IMG/VR virus record: IMGVR_UViG_3300040808_001620
Location: 1 to 21,135 of that record
DNA from: a virus
Strand: one strand, 5' to 3'
DNA: 21,135 nt
The notes below the pieces were generated by a model. That model was not told the DNA's origin. It worked only from the letters and a program-made list of their open reading frames with translations, and searched no databases. The first letter of the stretch is position 1. Every line of letters starts with the position of its first letter. Positions 1 through 6,921 of this stretch are shown piece by piece. The position numbers were made by a program, and so were the translations under genes.

Positions 1-2548
1 CATCGTCAAATGGCAGTTCTTTGAACCACTCTGGCAAACGTAGTTCATCTGTTGGATATGCTACACTTGTATAGCCTAGTGGATTCTGTTTTAGTTTACA
101 AACAATAACCTTCATACCATCAACAATCTCTTGCGAGTATTTGTCACCGTTCATACGTTTTAGTGTATTCCAGTTGATACTTGCTCGAACGTGTCCGGGC
201 ATGTTTGCTTTGCCTTGTTTTTGTTCTAGTCGCTGATAGTGACCAATCTTATTTGCACGTTTAGGAGAACCTTTCTCCCAACCAGGCATCTCTTGGAACT
301 CTTTGCGGAACTTTGTAATACGTTCTAGTACATCTTCCTGCGGAGTATCAGTAAGCACCATAAGCAATAGTTCGCTCAAAAATTTCTGCATAAACACAGG
401 CGTATCTGACCTACGCAAGTCCAAGCCCATTGCCTTTACCTTGCCTGGCTTACCGTCTACATCTGTTCTAAAGCCTTCGTTGTCAATAACCAATGCCGCA
501 TAACGCTTTTTAGTAATGTACAAACCCGACTGTGCAACAATTTCTCTACCTGCTGCAATAACATCCGAACGTGTTTTTGGACAATGAAATGCTTGTACCA
601 TAAACTTTTCAAAAGTTGTATTTGCTTGTTCGCAAACTTGATCATACAGTGCAATACATTTGTCAATATTAAAGTCAAGACGTCCAGCTTCTACATCTTC
701 TTGTAGCACAGGCCATGCACTAAAGTACACAGAGTCAGTATCACCGTAAATAACTGCTTTACCTACGTGATCATATTCGCCTGTAATACAGTTGTTTACT
801 TCTGCGCTCATATGCTTAACAATCTGTCTACCTGTCAATGTAGTAGACTGACCGATACGTTTATCGAAGAACCTACAACCTGGGTTAAGAATCGCACCAT
901 ACAAACTGTTCAAGTTAATCTTTTTAACCAACTGTCGTTTATCCCAGTATTCGATTTCAGCTTCATTGCCTGCGTCTTTTGCTTTCTTAAGCATTTTCTG
1001 CATGTCTTTACGTTCTGCATACCACCGTTTAAGAATACCTGGAATAACACCTTCGAACTCTGTTGTAAAGATTGTGCCGTTAGCACTAAGCATCCACGGC
1101 ATTTGACTGTCGAAGATTAGTTGATAAATCTCTGCACCTGACAGCACATCCGAACGTCCATCTTCCCAGTCAACTGTGAGTGCAACATCCTTGCGCTGGT
1201 CCATTACAGCTTCATATTCTTCAGTAGCAAATCGTCCTTCCCAACTACCTGCAAACGACTTCTTCTTAAGAGTCATATCTTCGTGTACACGGGCATCTGA
1301 AATTTCAGGACGTATCTGTCCTATAATAGTTTCTGGCGCCATATTCAGCGCACGAATTACTGATGGATACAGTGAGTTCAAGTCCATTGAGCCGATATAT
1401 TTGTGCAAGCCTTTTTTAGGAAATGCAACATATGCACCTGCGGCTTGTGTATTTTCATCGTCACGCTTAGGACGATTTGGTACACGCAAATCTCTGTTGT
1501 GTGCTTCGTTGATAATACCTTGCTCTGTAACAGCAACGGCACCCATTGTTGTTTGCAGTAGCACAGTGTTTTCGTGTGCAACAGTATTAGAAAGATCAAT
1601 AAAGCGTAGCTTTTTATCTAGTTTATCTAGTAGTGCAGTATCCTGAATGTTATATTCAATAAACTTGCGGAAGTCGTTGTTATACAACTGATCCAACGTA
1701 CCTTCATACGGTACCTTGTTTTCGCCTACTTCAATCTCACCGATTGCATCCAGTCGATATGTATGACGTTCTTCATAAGTGTACTTACGATACAGTTCCA
1801 AACTATCCAAGTGTACACGACCTACTAGATCAAACGTAACTGCTGCTTTGCCATATTTTTCATATTCACGCTTCTTGGGCAACTGTCCCCACAAGCAGAA
1901 TCTACGTGTGTCGTCTTTGCTTAGTACACGGGCAGTTCTGTTTACAGTATACGGAATATCATAACCTTCACTGTTCCAGCCACTTAAGATATCAGCATCA
2001 TCAATCAATGTCAAGAACGTGTCAATCATATCACCTTCACGTTCAAACAACATTACATTTTCGATGCCTTCGAGCTCTTTCTTTGCCTGCTCCATTGTAA
2101 GCGTCTTAGGTGGAACAGCAAGACACACCATTGTTTCTAACCACTGTAAGTATACACTTATAGATGTAATGGGCATAAATGGATCTGCTGGATCAGCAAA
2201 GCCACGCTCTGGATCAAAGTCTGTCTCAATATCGAAAAACGCAATGTTTAGTTTAGGAGCATCTTGGTTGAGATAGTTCTCACTCAAACACTGGAAGATT
2301 GGATTGATGTCGCTTTCAAACAATTTCTTGCCTTTGTTAATAGCAACTTCTTTGCGAAAGTCTTTTGTGTTCTTACATACAATACGACTTAAAGGATCGC
2401 CGTACACACTCTTGTACTTGCCTCGAGGGTCTTCGTAATAGAAAGTATATTTTGCTTGGTATTCGTGAAAGTGTCGCTTTCCGTCTCTGCGTTCTACGAC
2501 ACGTATAATATCTTGATCACGATCGAACATCGCGTCTACGTAAGGCAT
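1..2548 (-). CDS. 43: T4-like family B DNA polymerase (gp43), 3' end cut by window
   Basis: Replicative DNA polymerase with 3'-5' proofreading exonuclease. Translating from ATG at 2548 gives about 849 residues, open to the window edge; T4 gp43 has 898. Exonuclease motif I is FFDIETDFDPE with D106 and E108. Polymerase motif A is MDLNSLYPSV with D389, motif B is KKINLNSLYGA, and motif C is YGDTDSVY with D603 and D605. The spacing matches T4 gp43 (D112/E114, D408, D621/D623). The start is supported by AGGAGA (2558-2553) just upstream. It is the last visible gene of the dsbA-orf92-43 operon. All catalytic acids are intact, so it should be active. It would work with the clamp loader, whose gp44 subunit lies at the other window edge. 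Confidence 0.97.
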   Translation of the reverse strand, partial: MPYVDAMFDRDQDIIRVVERRDGKRHFHEYQAKYTFYYEDPRGKYKSVYGDPLSRIVCKNTKDFRKEVAINKGKKLFESDINPIFQCLSENYLNQDAPKLNIAFFDIETDFDPERGFADPADPFMPITSISVYLQWLETMVCLAVPPKTLTMEQAKKELEGIENVMLFEREGDMIDTFLTLIDDADILSGWNSEGYDIPYTVNRTARVLSKDDTRRFCLWGQLPKKREYEKYGKAAVTFDLVGRVHLDSLELYRKYTYEERHTYRLDAIGEIEVGENKVPYEGTLDQLYNNDFRKFIEYNIQDTALLDKLDKKLRFIDLSNTVAHENTVLLQTTMGAVAVTEQGIINEAHNRDLRVPNRPKRDDENTQAAGAYVAFPKKGLHKYIGSMDLNSLYPSVIRALNMAPETIIGQIRPEISDARVHEDMTLKKKSFAGSWEGRFATEEYEAVMDQRKDVALTVDWEDGRSDVLSGAEIYQLIFDSQMPWMLSANGTIFTTEFEGVIPGILKRWYAERKDMQKMLKKAKDAGNEAEIEYWDKRQLVKKINLNSLYGAILNPGCRFFDKRIGQSTTLTGRQIVKHMSAEVNNCITGEYDHVGKAVIYGDTDSVYFSAWPVLQEDVEAGRLDFNIDKCIALYDQVCEQANTTFEKFMVQAFHCPKTRSDVIAAGREIVAQSGLYITKKRYAALVIDNEGFRTDVDGKPGKVKAMGLDLRRSDTPVFMQKFLSELLLMVLTDTPQEDVLERITKFRKEFQEMPGWEKGSPKRANKIGHYQRLEQKQGKANMPGHVRASINWNTLKRMNGDKYSQEIVDGMKVIVCKLKQNPLGYTSVAYPTDELRLPEWFKELPFDD

Positions 2549-2618
2549 TTATTTCTCCTGTTGCTTATGGCCAACTTAACCATCTACCTGTCCGTAAGTG
2601 GACGACTCTTTGTATATA

Positions 2619-2897
2619 TTAAAATACAAACAATTGGAAAAGCGAAATGGTATTCATGATAACGAACCAACTACATAGTACAATAACGAATGCTGCTTTT
2701 CTAATCACTGCACTAACAACTCCTAGTATACTTCCTATCAGATACATAGGAATAAAAATCTTAGTAGCAGGTGCTAGTACTGTGTAAGTAAGCACTGCTG
2801 AGGCACATATTAATAATGCAGCCTCAGCCATTTCAGCATAAAATGCAACTGGTGATGAAGTATAACTGTCTTTTAAAAACTGTTTTATTCGTCTCAC
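2619..2897 (-). CDS. small membrane protein, three predicted TM segments
   Basis: 92 residues, not recognised. After a short charged N-terminus (RRIKQFLKDS) there are three hydrophobic stretches at roughly residues 25-45, 48-66 and 68-92, so an integral inner-membrane protein is likely. The start is GTG, and its GTGA overlaps the TGA stop of the upstream DsbA-like gene, which implies translational coupling. TAGG about 9 nt upstream could be the ribosome site. It sits between a late-transcription protein and the polymerase, far from the lysis genes, so a holin role is not favoured by context. An AT-only inverted repeat (TTTGTAT/ATACAAA, 2609-2630) covers its stop codon. Confidence 0.75.
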   Translation of the reverse strand: MRRIKQFLKDSYTSSPVAFYAEMAEAALLICASAVLTYTVLAPATKIFIPMYLIGSILGVVSAVIRKAAFVIVLCSWFVIMNTISLFQLFVF

Positions 2898-3154
2898 TTA
2901 TCATAACCTAGCGTTGTAATCAACGTCTCAAGATCATCAAAGTCACTGTAATGCTTGTCCCAGTCACGGTTTTTAGCGATTTTAATTGCTTTGTTAATCA
3001 TAGCGGGTTTAATATCAAGCTCTTCTGCAACTGCTTTTACTGTATCTTTAAGGCCTGCTTGTAAATCTTCTACTTCTTGCATAACTGTAACGCCTTCACG
3101 AACAAGTCGTTCTAGTTTTGCTTTTTCTTCTGGACCATAGGTACGATCACTCAT
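2894..3154 (-). CDS. dsbA: DsbA-like dsDNA-binding protein (late transcription)
   Basis: 86 residues, charged and helical. It resembles the T4 DsbA family, a small dsDNA-binding protein tied to late-gene transcription in T4. The centre (VKAVAEELDIKPAMINKAI) looks like the helix-turn segment that in T4 reads as a DELGVDGKMFNRLL type. Start ATG at 3154 has AGGAGA shortly upstream (3167-3162). It is the first gene after a near-consensus sigma70 promoter, and it is coupled by a GTGA overlap to the membrane protein and then gp43. The call rests on size, composition and this local similarity, not on an alignment. Confidence 0.7.
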   Translation of the reverse strand: MSDRTYGPEEKAKLERLVREGVTVMQEVEDLQAGLKDTVKAVAEELDIKPAMINKAIKIAKNRDWDKHYSDFDDLETLITTLGYDK

Positions 3155-3182
3155 AAGGTTCTCCTGTTAATAAGTTTAAATA

Positions 3183-3211
3183 ATTATAGTATAGTTTTAT
3201 TGAAAAGTCAA
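3183..3211 (-). promoter_or_regulatory. near-consensus sigma70 promoter of the dsbA-orf92-43 operon
   Basis: On the minus strand, TTGACT (3211-3206) is followed by exactly 17 bases and then TATAAT (3188-3183). The -35 matches five of six bases and the -10 all six. Transcription should start near 3176, about 20 nt before the DsbA-like start at 3154. The host RNA polymerase should recognise this unaided, so early or middle expression of the polymerase operon is expected. Confidence 0.8.
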
Positions 3212-3229
3212 GTGTTAAAACACTTTTTT
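3210..3229. terminator. short hairpin with T-run at the end of the 3215 gene
   Basis: AAGTGTT (3210-3216) and AACACTT (3219-3225) form an inverted repeat. In practice this is a 6-bp stem with a 4-base loop. On the plus strand it runs into TTTTTT (3224-3229). On the minus strand the repeat overlaps the TAA stop of the upstream gene and is preceded, not followed, by the A/T run. It therefore looks better as a plus-strand terminator, with weak activity at most for the coding strand. Confidence 0.45.
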
Positions 3230-3847
3230 ATTGTCAAATGCACGTTCCCATCCAAAGAACTGTGCTTTGTAGTCCGAATGGTCATCGCTTGATAGATTCT
3301 CCCATTCGTCTTTGCGTTGGTATAAACGCATTGCGCCATCATACCAATCTGTTGAGTCTATAATACTTTCTAAACGTTCTTTCGCAGCTTGTGCTGCTTC
3401 TATAGTATCAAAGTCTTGTTCGATGTGTATCACTTCCATTACTATGTCATGTGTAACATAATCTAATGAAAAGTCAATTCCCCATTTAGGTTTAATGTTT
3501 AATAGTTTTTGTAGTATAGGACGATGTCTACAAACTTCTTTTATTTGTTCTCTTGCTTCGCCTGCAAATGCATAACGAGTTAGTAGCATACAGTGGTCTA
3601 ATACAAGACCATGTTCACTTTGCTCCGTATCTTGGTACCATTCTTGCACAGGCGCTATATGATATTGTATTTCTCTATTAAGTTCTACACCGTTTGCTTC
3701 GTAGTGTAAATGCTCTAGAGGTGTAGGAACTTCATATCCGTCCTTGTCAAAGTCTTTGAACGGAAGTGTTTCTACAAGATGTCGTTGGATTGGTTTTCTA
3801 AGGTAAGGATCATTAGTAAAATTAGGATGTAAGTTTACTAGTCTCAT
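3215..3847 (-). CDS. conserved T4-like marine phage protein of unknown function
   Basis: 210 residues from ATG at 3847. This start is chosen because its ATGA overlaps the TGA stop of the upstream gene (3846-3844) and AAGGA lies just upstream; an in-frame start at 3868 would overlap more. The protein is soluble, rich in aromatic, His and acidic residues, and has no membrane segment. A segment reading KPKWGIDFSLDYV is followed by MEVIHIEQDFDT. I recall comparable segments in unassigned proteins of T4-like marine phages, but I know no function. It is the last gene of the run that ends at the hairpin at 3210-3229. Confidence 0.7.
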   Translation of the reverse strand: MRLVNLHPNFTNDPYLRKPIQRHLVETLPFKDFDKDGYEVPTPLEHLHYEANGVELNREIQYHIAPVQEWYQDTEQSEHGLVLDHCMLLTRYAFAGEAREQIKEVCRHRPILQKLLNIKPKWGIDFSLDYVTHDIVMEVIHIEQDFDTIEAAQAAKERLESIIDSTDWYDGAMRLYQRKDEWENLSSDDHSDYKAQFFGWERAFDNKKVF

Positions 3848-4422
3848 TTTTCCTTTAGCATTGCCCAAAGCTCATCAGCAATTGATTCGTATGCTTTACC
3901 TTTGTGCTTTTCTTTGCGAGGTAATACCTTCTTCTTGTCTTTGTGTGCTCCGCCTGCTCCGCTTTTGCGAATATCCTGCATTGCTTGTGCATTTGGGTCA
4001 CGTGGCTTAATTAAAGGTTTTTGCATTTGTGCTTCTAGCAGAGACTCTAGTTGTGCAACACGAGCTTCTAGAGCTGCAATACGGTCTTCTTCTTCGCCTA
4101 CTAGTTTATCCTTTAAAGGATGCTTTGTGCGTCCTGGTTGTGCTTTAGGCATTGGATCTTTGCCTTTTGCTTGACCGGCACTACCTGTCTTTTGTTTACC
4201 TTCTGTTACTACACCTGCTAGTGCAGCAAAGTCTGAAATACTATCGATATCAAGAGGCATACTACCTTCACTTACTTCAACACTTTCTTCAAGATAATTT
4301 TTAGTAGGTGGTGCATCTAAATTGCCGCCGCCTTGTGCTACTTGCTGTAGTTTTGCTAAATCTTCTCTAGGATCAGTTGGATCCATTTGGAATAATTGTT
4401 GTTGTAGTTTGTGAAAATCCAT
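3844..4422 (-). CDS. unknown protein with central coiled coil and basic linker
   Basis: 192 residues from ATG at 4422, placed 2 nt after the TAA stop of the upstream gene with GGGAGGAAG in front. An in-frame start at 4446 would overlap that gene and lacks this site. The N-terminal third is Gln- and Asp-rich (DFHKLQQQLFQMDPTDP). The middle is low-complexity and Lys/Gly/Pro-rich. A coiled-coil heptad run reads EDRIAALEARVAQLESLLEA. A very basic stretch (HKDKKKVLPRKEKHKGK) precedes a short helical end, ADELWAMLKEK. This build suggests a scaffold-like or DNA-associated virion protein, but that is inference. It is coupled to the next gene by ATGA. Confidence 0.75.
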   Translation of the reverse strand: MDFHKLQQQLFQMDPTDPREDLAKLQQVAQGGGNLDAPPTKNYLEESVEVSEGSMPLDIDSISDFAALAGVVTEGKQKTGSAGQAKGKDPMPKAQPGRTKHPLKDKLVGEEEDRIAALEARVAQLESLLEAQMQKPLIKPRDPNAQAMQDIRKSGAGGAHKDKKKVLPRKEKHKGKAYESIADELWAMLKEK

Positions 4423-4424
4423 TG

Positions 4425-4838
4425 TTACTTCTTCCTCCCGGCACAATGTGCTTTTTGGCTAAATCCTTTTGGATTGGAGCAGTTGATACTTCTTTTGTAT
4501 TTTTCTGACCATTTTTCGTTTACTGATTCTTCTAGTTGTCTGCCGCCCATCTTCTGTATTGCGTTTTCTACGTACAGTGCAAGCTCAAAATCTAGTTCTG
4601 TTAGGCCTTTAACATCGTGTGTAGTAATAGCTATAGTTACTTCATTGTAAAAGTTCATGAAATCTGCAAAGTGATCTAATTTAATCTGTGGCTTTTCGAG
4701 GAACATTAAAAAGCGTAGCACAGTATTATAATCATCTAGAGCAATTTTTTTGTATAGATAAGTGCCCTTTCTAATTTCCCAATTAGGAAGGAACTTTTTT
4801 CTAATCTGTTCTGCTTGCTCTATATCTAGTTTTTTCAT
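4425..4838 (-). CDS. pterin-4a-carbinolamine dehydratase-fold protein with virion-type two-Cys tail
   Basis: 137 residues. Residues about 8-97 match the pterin-4a-carbinolamine dehydratase (PCD/DCoH) pattern: an N-terminal part ending in the TYLYKKIAL strand, then FYNEVTIAITTHDVKGLTELDF, which parallels the family's YN-V-x-L-x-THD-x-x-GLT-x-x-D core. H74 and D75 of THD are kept. The family's DHHP is here D55-H56-F57-A58, so one catalytic His and the Pro are missing. Residues 115-137 form a basic tail with C120 and C132 (NCSNPKGFSQKAHCAGRKK), a tail type I recall on several T4-like marine phage proteins. Impaired dehydratase activity and a structural or binding role are inferred. The start ATG overlaps a TGA in ATGA, where the TGA ends the -1-frame tail of the upstream gene. 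Confidence 0.75.
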   Translation of the reverse strand: MKKLDIEQAEQIRKKFLPNWEIRKGTYLYKKIALDDYNTVLRFLMFLEKPQIKLDHFADFMNFYNEVTIAITTHDVKGLTELDFELALYVENAIQKMGGRQLEESVNEKWSEKYKRSINCSNPKGFSQKAHCAGRKK

Positions 4839-4948
4839 TTTTTCTTTGCTAGTTTAGTTGCTGTTGCATACATTACTGCTTCTGCATCTTTGCCATAACG
4901 ATCTTTGAAATCGCCTTTGGCTTTTTTCATACCTTTAACTATCTTTTC
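4835..4948 (-). CDS. -1-frame C-terminal extension of the Cys-rich protein
   Basis: Open in the -1 frame relative to the 5592-4939 gene. From 4948 it adds 37 codons to TGA at 4837-4835 and includes FKDRYGKDAEAVMYATATK near its end. That type of basic end (RYG-x-x-A-x-x-VMYATATK) is one I recall at the C-terminus of many T4-like marine phage proteins. An ATG at 4930 could start a separate 31-residue peptide, but no clear ribosome site precedes it. The stop overlaps the next gene's start as ATGA, the usual junction here, whereas the zero-frame stop leaves a 100-nt gap. A frameshift fusion of 252 residues is therefore favoured. Confidence 0.7.
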   Translation of the reverse strand, partial: EKIVKGMKKAKGDFKDRYGKDAEAVMYATATKLAKKK

Positions 4949-5592
4949 TTTTTTTTTACTTCGCCTGTGCTAAGTGTGCGTTCTGCTAGACGTGCATGTA
5001 GGCTAGACTTATATTCGTCTTTTTTGCTTTCTGCATGCATTGCTGCCATATGCTTTTTATACTTCTTAGTACCTTTTTTATGTGGGCTTTTGCCTTCCTG
5101 CACAGCATTACAGTTGCAGTGTTTGCAAGTTGGCGGACATGTGCAGTCTTCTGCTTTAACATCACTACCACAGCACTTGTCTGAGCAATGTGTGTCTCTT
5201 GCTTCTGTAACTTCTTCGCTAAACTTCTGATCATAATCCATTGTATGATATACACTGCCCATGTAATCAGCTGCTTTAGTAATTTTTGATTGCATCCAGC
5301 CTTCGATACCTTCTGCTTCGCTTACACCTTTTAGCATGTCATGTAGCTTGATAGCATACTTTGCGATTTTATACAAATCAGCACGAGCCATTTGCACTTC
5401 ATGATCACGTTCTGCGATATCAGCAAGTTCGCCTAAGCCTTCCTTTACTTTATCTTTCATATCTGTTCCTCGTTTTTTCTTTGTAGTATCAAGTTCTTTT
5501 TTATCTTTTTTAGGTTCGTCTTTATCAGGCCGTAAGGCTGACAACTTATTATAGTTCTTATAACCGTGTTTAAGACTTTTTATGACTCCCAT
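4939..5592 (-). CDS. Cys-rich virion-type protein, zero-frame product
   Basis: 217 residues in the zero frame from ATG at 5592, with AGGAG at 5603-5599. The N-terminus is strongly basic (residues 1-45). Residues about 46-122 form a helical domain (ELADIAERDHEVQMARADLY and onward, KITKAADYMGSVY), a segment I recall from proteins of T4-like marine phages, probably capsid-associated, with no assigned function. Residues 136-161 hold eight cysteines (136, 140, 141, 150, 152, 156, 159, 161), which could bind metal such as zinc. The rest is Lys/His-rich. The zero frame stops at TAG (4941-4939), two codons after an A AAA AAG slippery heptamer. A -1 shift would give a 252-residue form. Confidence 0.85.
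   Translation of the reverse strand: MGVIKSLKHGYKNYNKLSALRPDKDEPKKDKKELDTTKKKRGTDMKDKVKEGLGELADIAERDHEVQMARADLYKIAKYAIKLHDMLKGVSEAEGIEGWMQSKITKAADYMGSVYHTMDYDQKFSEEVTEARDTHCSDKCCGSDVKAEDCTCPPTCKHCNCNAVQEGKSPHKKGTKKYKKHMAAMHAESKKDEYKSSLHARLAERTLSTGEVKKKKR
4948..4954 (-). promoter_or_regulatory. candidate programmed -1 frameshift site (A AAA AAG)
   Basis: The minus strand has nine A then G (4957-4948), giving A AAA AAG in the correct register: GTA AAA AAA AAG AAA AGA TAG. This is the classic bacterial -1 slippery heptamer, as in dnaX. Slipping moves ribosomes into an open frame with a conserved-looking tail. The TAG two codons downstream may help pausing. I see no strong downstream hairpin. 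A one-base error in the homopolymer would give the same picture. Confidence 0.6.
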
Positions 5593-5609
5593 ACTACGCT
5601 CCTATGTTA

Positions 5610-5617
5610 TATTTATG
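5610..5617 (-). promoter_or_regulatory. late-type promoter motif CATAAATA
   Basis: CATAAATA on the minus strand differs from the T4 late element TATAAATA only in the first base and fits the NATAAATA form described for T4-like marine phages. It overlaps the stop of the 53-residue gene and lies 18 nt before the ATG at 5592, so a transcript would begin close to the AGGAG. Confidence 0.5.
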
Positions 5618-5774
5618 CTTTTTTAGACTTAGGCTTCTTTTTCTTGCCGCCCATTAAGTTGTCACTGTCTAGTCCGTTTTTAGGAATACGTTTTTGCATA
5701 GGAGCAACTGGTGCATTCACACTTGCAATTGCACCTGCGGTAGTAGTTTCTTTTACAATATCTTTCATCTTCAT
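5613..5774 (-). CDS. 53-residue protein of a small marine-phage family
   Basis: Reads MKMKDIVKETTTAGAIASV at the start, continues with NAPVAPMQKRIPKNG, and ends in a basic run (GGKKKKPKSKKA). I recall the TTTAGAIASVNAPV core from short T4-like marine phage proteins, but know no function for it. TAAGGA lies about 9 nt before the ATG. The ATG overlaps the upstream gene's TGA (5773-5771) as ATGA. A second ATG two codons in (5768) is also possible. The hydrophobic middle followed by a Lys-rich tail would suit a small DNA- or capsid-bound peptide, which is inference. Confidence 0.75.
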   Translation of the reverse strand: MKMKDIVKETTTAGAIASVNAPVAPMQKRIPKNGLDSDNLMGGKKKKPKSKKA

Positions 5775-5941
5775 TTTAAGTATTCCTTATATGTTTTCCA
5801 ATAGTTTTGGCGTTCGTTAGTGCTTGCTCGTCGGAGCTCGTGTTCTTTTAACTTAGCAACATAATGACTTGTTTCTATGTCGCTAGTGTCTGGGAATAGT
5901 TCTACTATTTTTTCTTTCGTCCACTCTTCATGTTTGCGCAC
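5771..5941 (-). CDS. 56-residue protein with non-ATG start, overlapping the DUF5661-type gene
   Basis: Starting at GTG (5941-5939) the frame runs 56 codons to TGA at 5773-5771. The sequence begins RKHEEWTKEKIVELFPDT and ends ERQNYWKTYKEYLK. It is charged and helical, with normal protein composition. A TTG one codon upstream is an alternative start; AGGA lies 7-10 nt before these. The first 37 nt overlap the 3' end of the 338-residue gene in another frame, and its stop overlaps the next ATG as ATGA. The non-ATG start makes it easy to miss. The function is unknown. Confidence 0.65.
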   Translation of the reverse strand: MRKHEEWTKEKIVELFPDTSDIETSHYVAKLKEHELRRASTNERQNYWKTYKEYLK

Positions 5942-6921
5942 CAATGATACATCCTCGCTTTCTCACCTGAGCTATTCTTGGCTCTCTTTCTTAAACTTGT
6001 AACACTACCATTGCAACTAGCACCTGCACGTTTTACACGCCCTGGTCTGCTTTTGCCTTTTTTCTTACCATCCGCAAAGTTTTCGTTATACGCTTTGTCT
6101 GTTGCAGACTTTGCACGATCAGCATCTGGATGTTTTGGATTTATAGTAACTACTTCGCCATTAATAAGTTCTGCAATGTTTGCACTCTTGCCTACAGTAT
6201 CTAACAGTTGATGTAGTTTATCATCGGGATCATAGTTACCGCTTTCGTAACCTTTTTTACCACGCACTTCGGTGCGCTTACCTGTCTTAGTATCTTTGAT
6301 GTGCAGAATATACATGTCGTAGTCACGTTCTAGTTGTAACTTGTATGCTTCGTTTATATCGTCACTGAACTTTGTATGTAGTTTTCTAGTTTTTCTACGT
6401 CCTGAAAGTTTTGCTGCTTTATAGCCTTTGCGATAAGACTTTGATTTTAGAGCTCTTTCGATAAATTTTAAATGATCATAATAGTTAGGATCTTCAGCGA
6501 TATGATCTAACGCAATTTCTTTTGCAATTTTAAAGTCTGATGTGTGTTCGTATTCCGCTTCAATGCCCATTTCTAACTGCTTTAGGATATGTCCTGTACT
6601 TACATTGTGCATATCGGCAAGCTCTTTGACGCTAGGCGTAGGCTTGTCTAGATCATCTACACTGTGACCACCTTCCATTAGTGCCCACTCCATTGCTGTA
6701 TACCGTTTTTCTTTGTCTTCAGCCATACCTAAGTTAAAAAGCACATTAGTTTTAGAACCTTTTACTTTTTTGCTTAGTGTAGGTGGACGTCCATCTTTGT
6801 CAACAGTGTTACCAAACTTTGCTGCTTGCTTTTTAAGTTCGTTTGGACCTACATCAACAGTTTGATTCTGTTTAGTTATACGTCCAACACCTGCTGCTTC
6901 TTCTAGATCCTTAGCTCTCAT
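5905..6921 (-). CDS. capsid-type protein with CTS-like N-terminus, DUF5661-type domain and two-Cys tail
   Basis: 338 residues in modules. Residues 1-10 (MRAKDLEEAA) resemble a T4 capsid-targeting peptide with an L-E-E|A processing site. Residues about 14-67 (RITKQNQTVDVGPNELKKQA to NVLFNLGMAE) form a block I recall from T4-like marine phage proteins. Residues about 95-158 (VKELADMHNVSTGHILKQLE, HTSDFKIAKEIALDHIAEDP) match the DUF5661 type. The last 40 residues carry C303 and C328 in a basic tail ending SGRKKK. Taken together it is probably packaged in or bound to the capsid; the biochemical function is unknown. ATG at 6921 overlaps the previous stop as ATGA. Confidence 0.85.
   Translation of the reverse strand: MRAKDLEEAAGVGRITKQNQTVDVGPNELKKQAAKFGNTVDKDGRPPTLSKKVKGSKTNVLFNLGMAEDKEKRYTAMEWALMEGGHSVDDLDKPTPSVKELADMHNVSTGHILKQLEMGIEAEYEHTSDFKIAKEIALDHIAEDPNYYDHLKFIERALKSKSYRKGYKAAKLSGRRKTRKLHTKFSDDINEAYKLQLERDYDMYILHIKDTKTGKRTEVRGKKGYESGNYDPDDKLHQLLDTVGKSANIAELINGEVVTINPKHPDADRAKSATDKAYNENFADGKKKGKSRPGRVKRAGASCNGSVTSLRKRAKNSSGEKARMYHWCANMKSGRKKK

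Noticed and set aside
1176-1646. Plus-strand open frame opposite the polymerase
   Set aside because: Antisense shadow of polymerase motifs A and B; composition is not protein-like.
2609-2630. AT-only inverted repeat as a terminator before gp43
   Set aside because: The stem is only A/T plus one G-C pair on each arm and lacks a T-run on the coding strand; terminating here would cut off the polymerase gene.
3206-3237. A second TTGACA (3237-3232) as an alternative -35
   Set aside because: No acceptable -10 hexamer lies 16-18 bases downstream, whereas TTGACT at 3211 has a perfect TATAAT.
4423-4446. Start at 4446 for the coiled-coil protein
   Set aside because: It overlaps the upstream gene's end; ATG 4422 has GGGAGG at good distance.
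4944-4957. Treating the frame change as an ordinary pseudogene
   Set aside because: Both parts look intact, the slippery heptamer is in register and the tail stop is coupled to the next gene. A sequencing error in the A-run remains possible and is stated in the finding.
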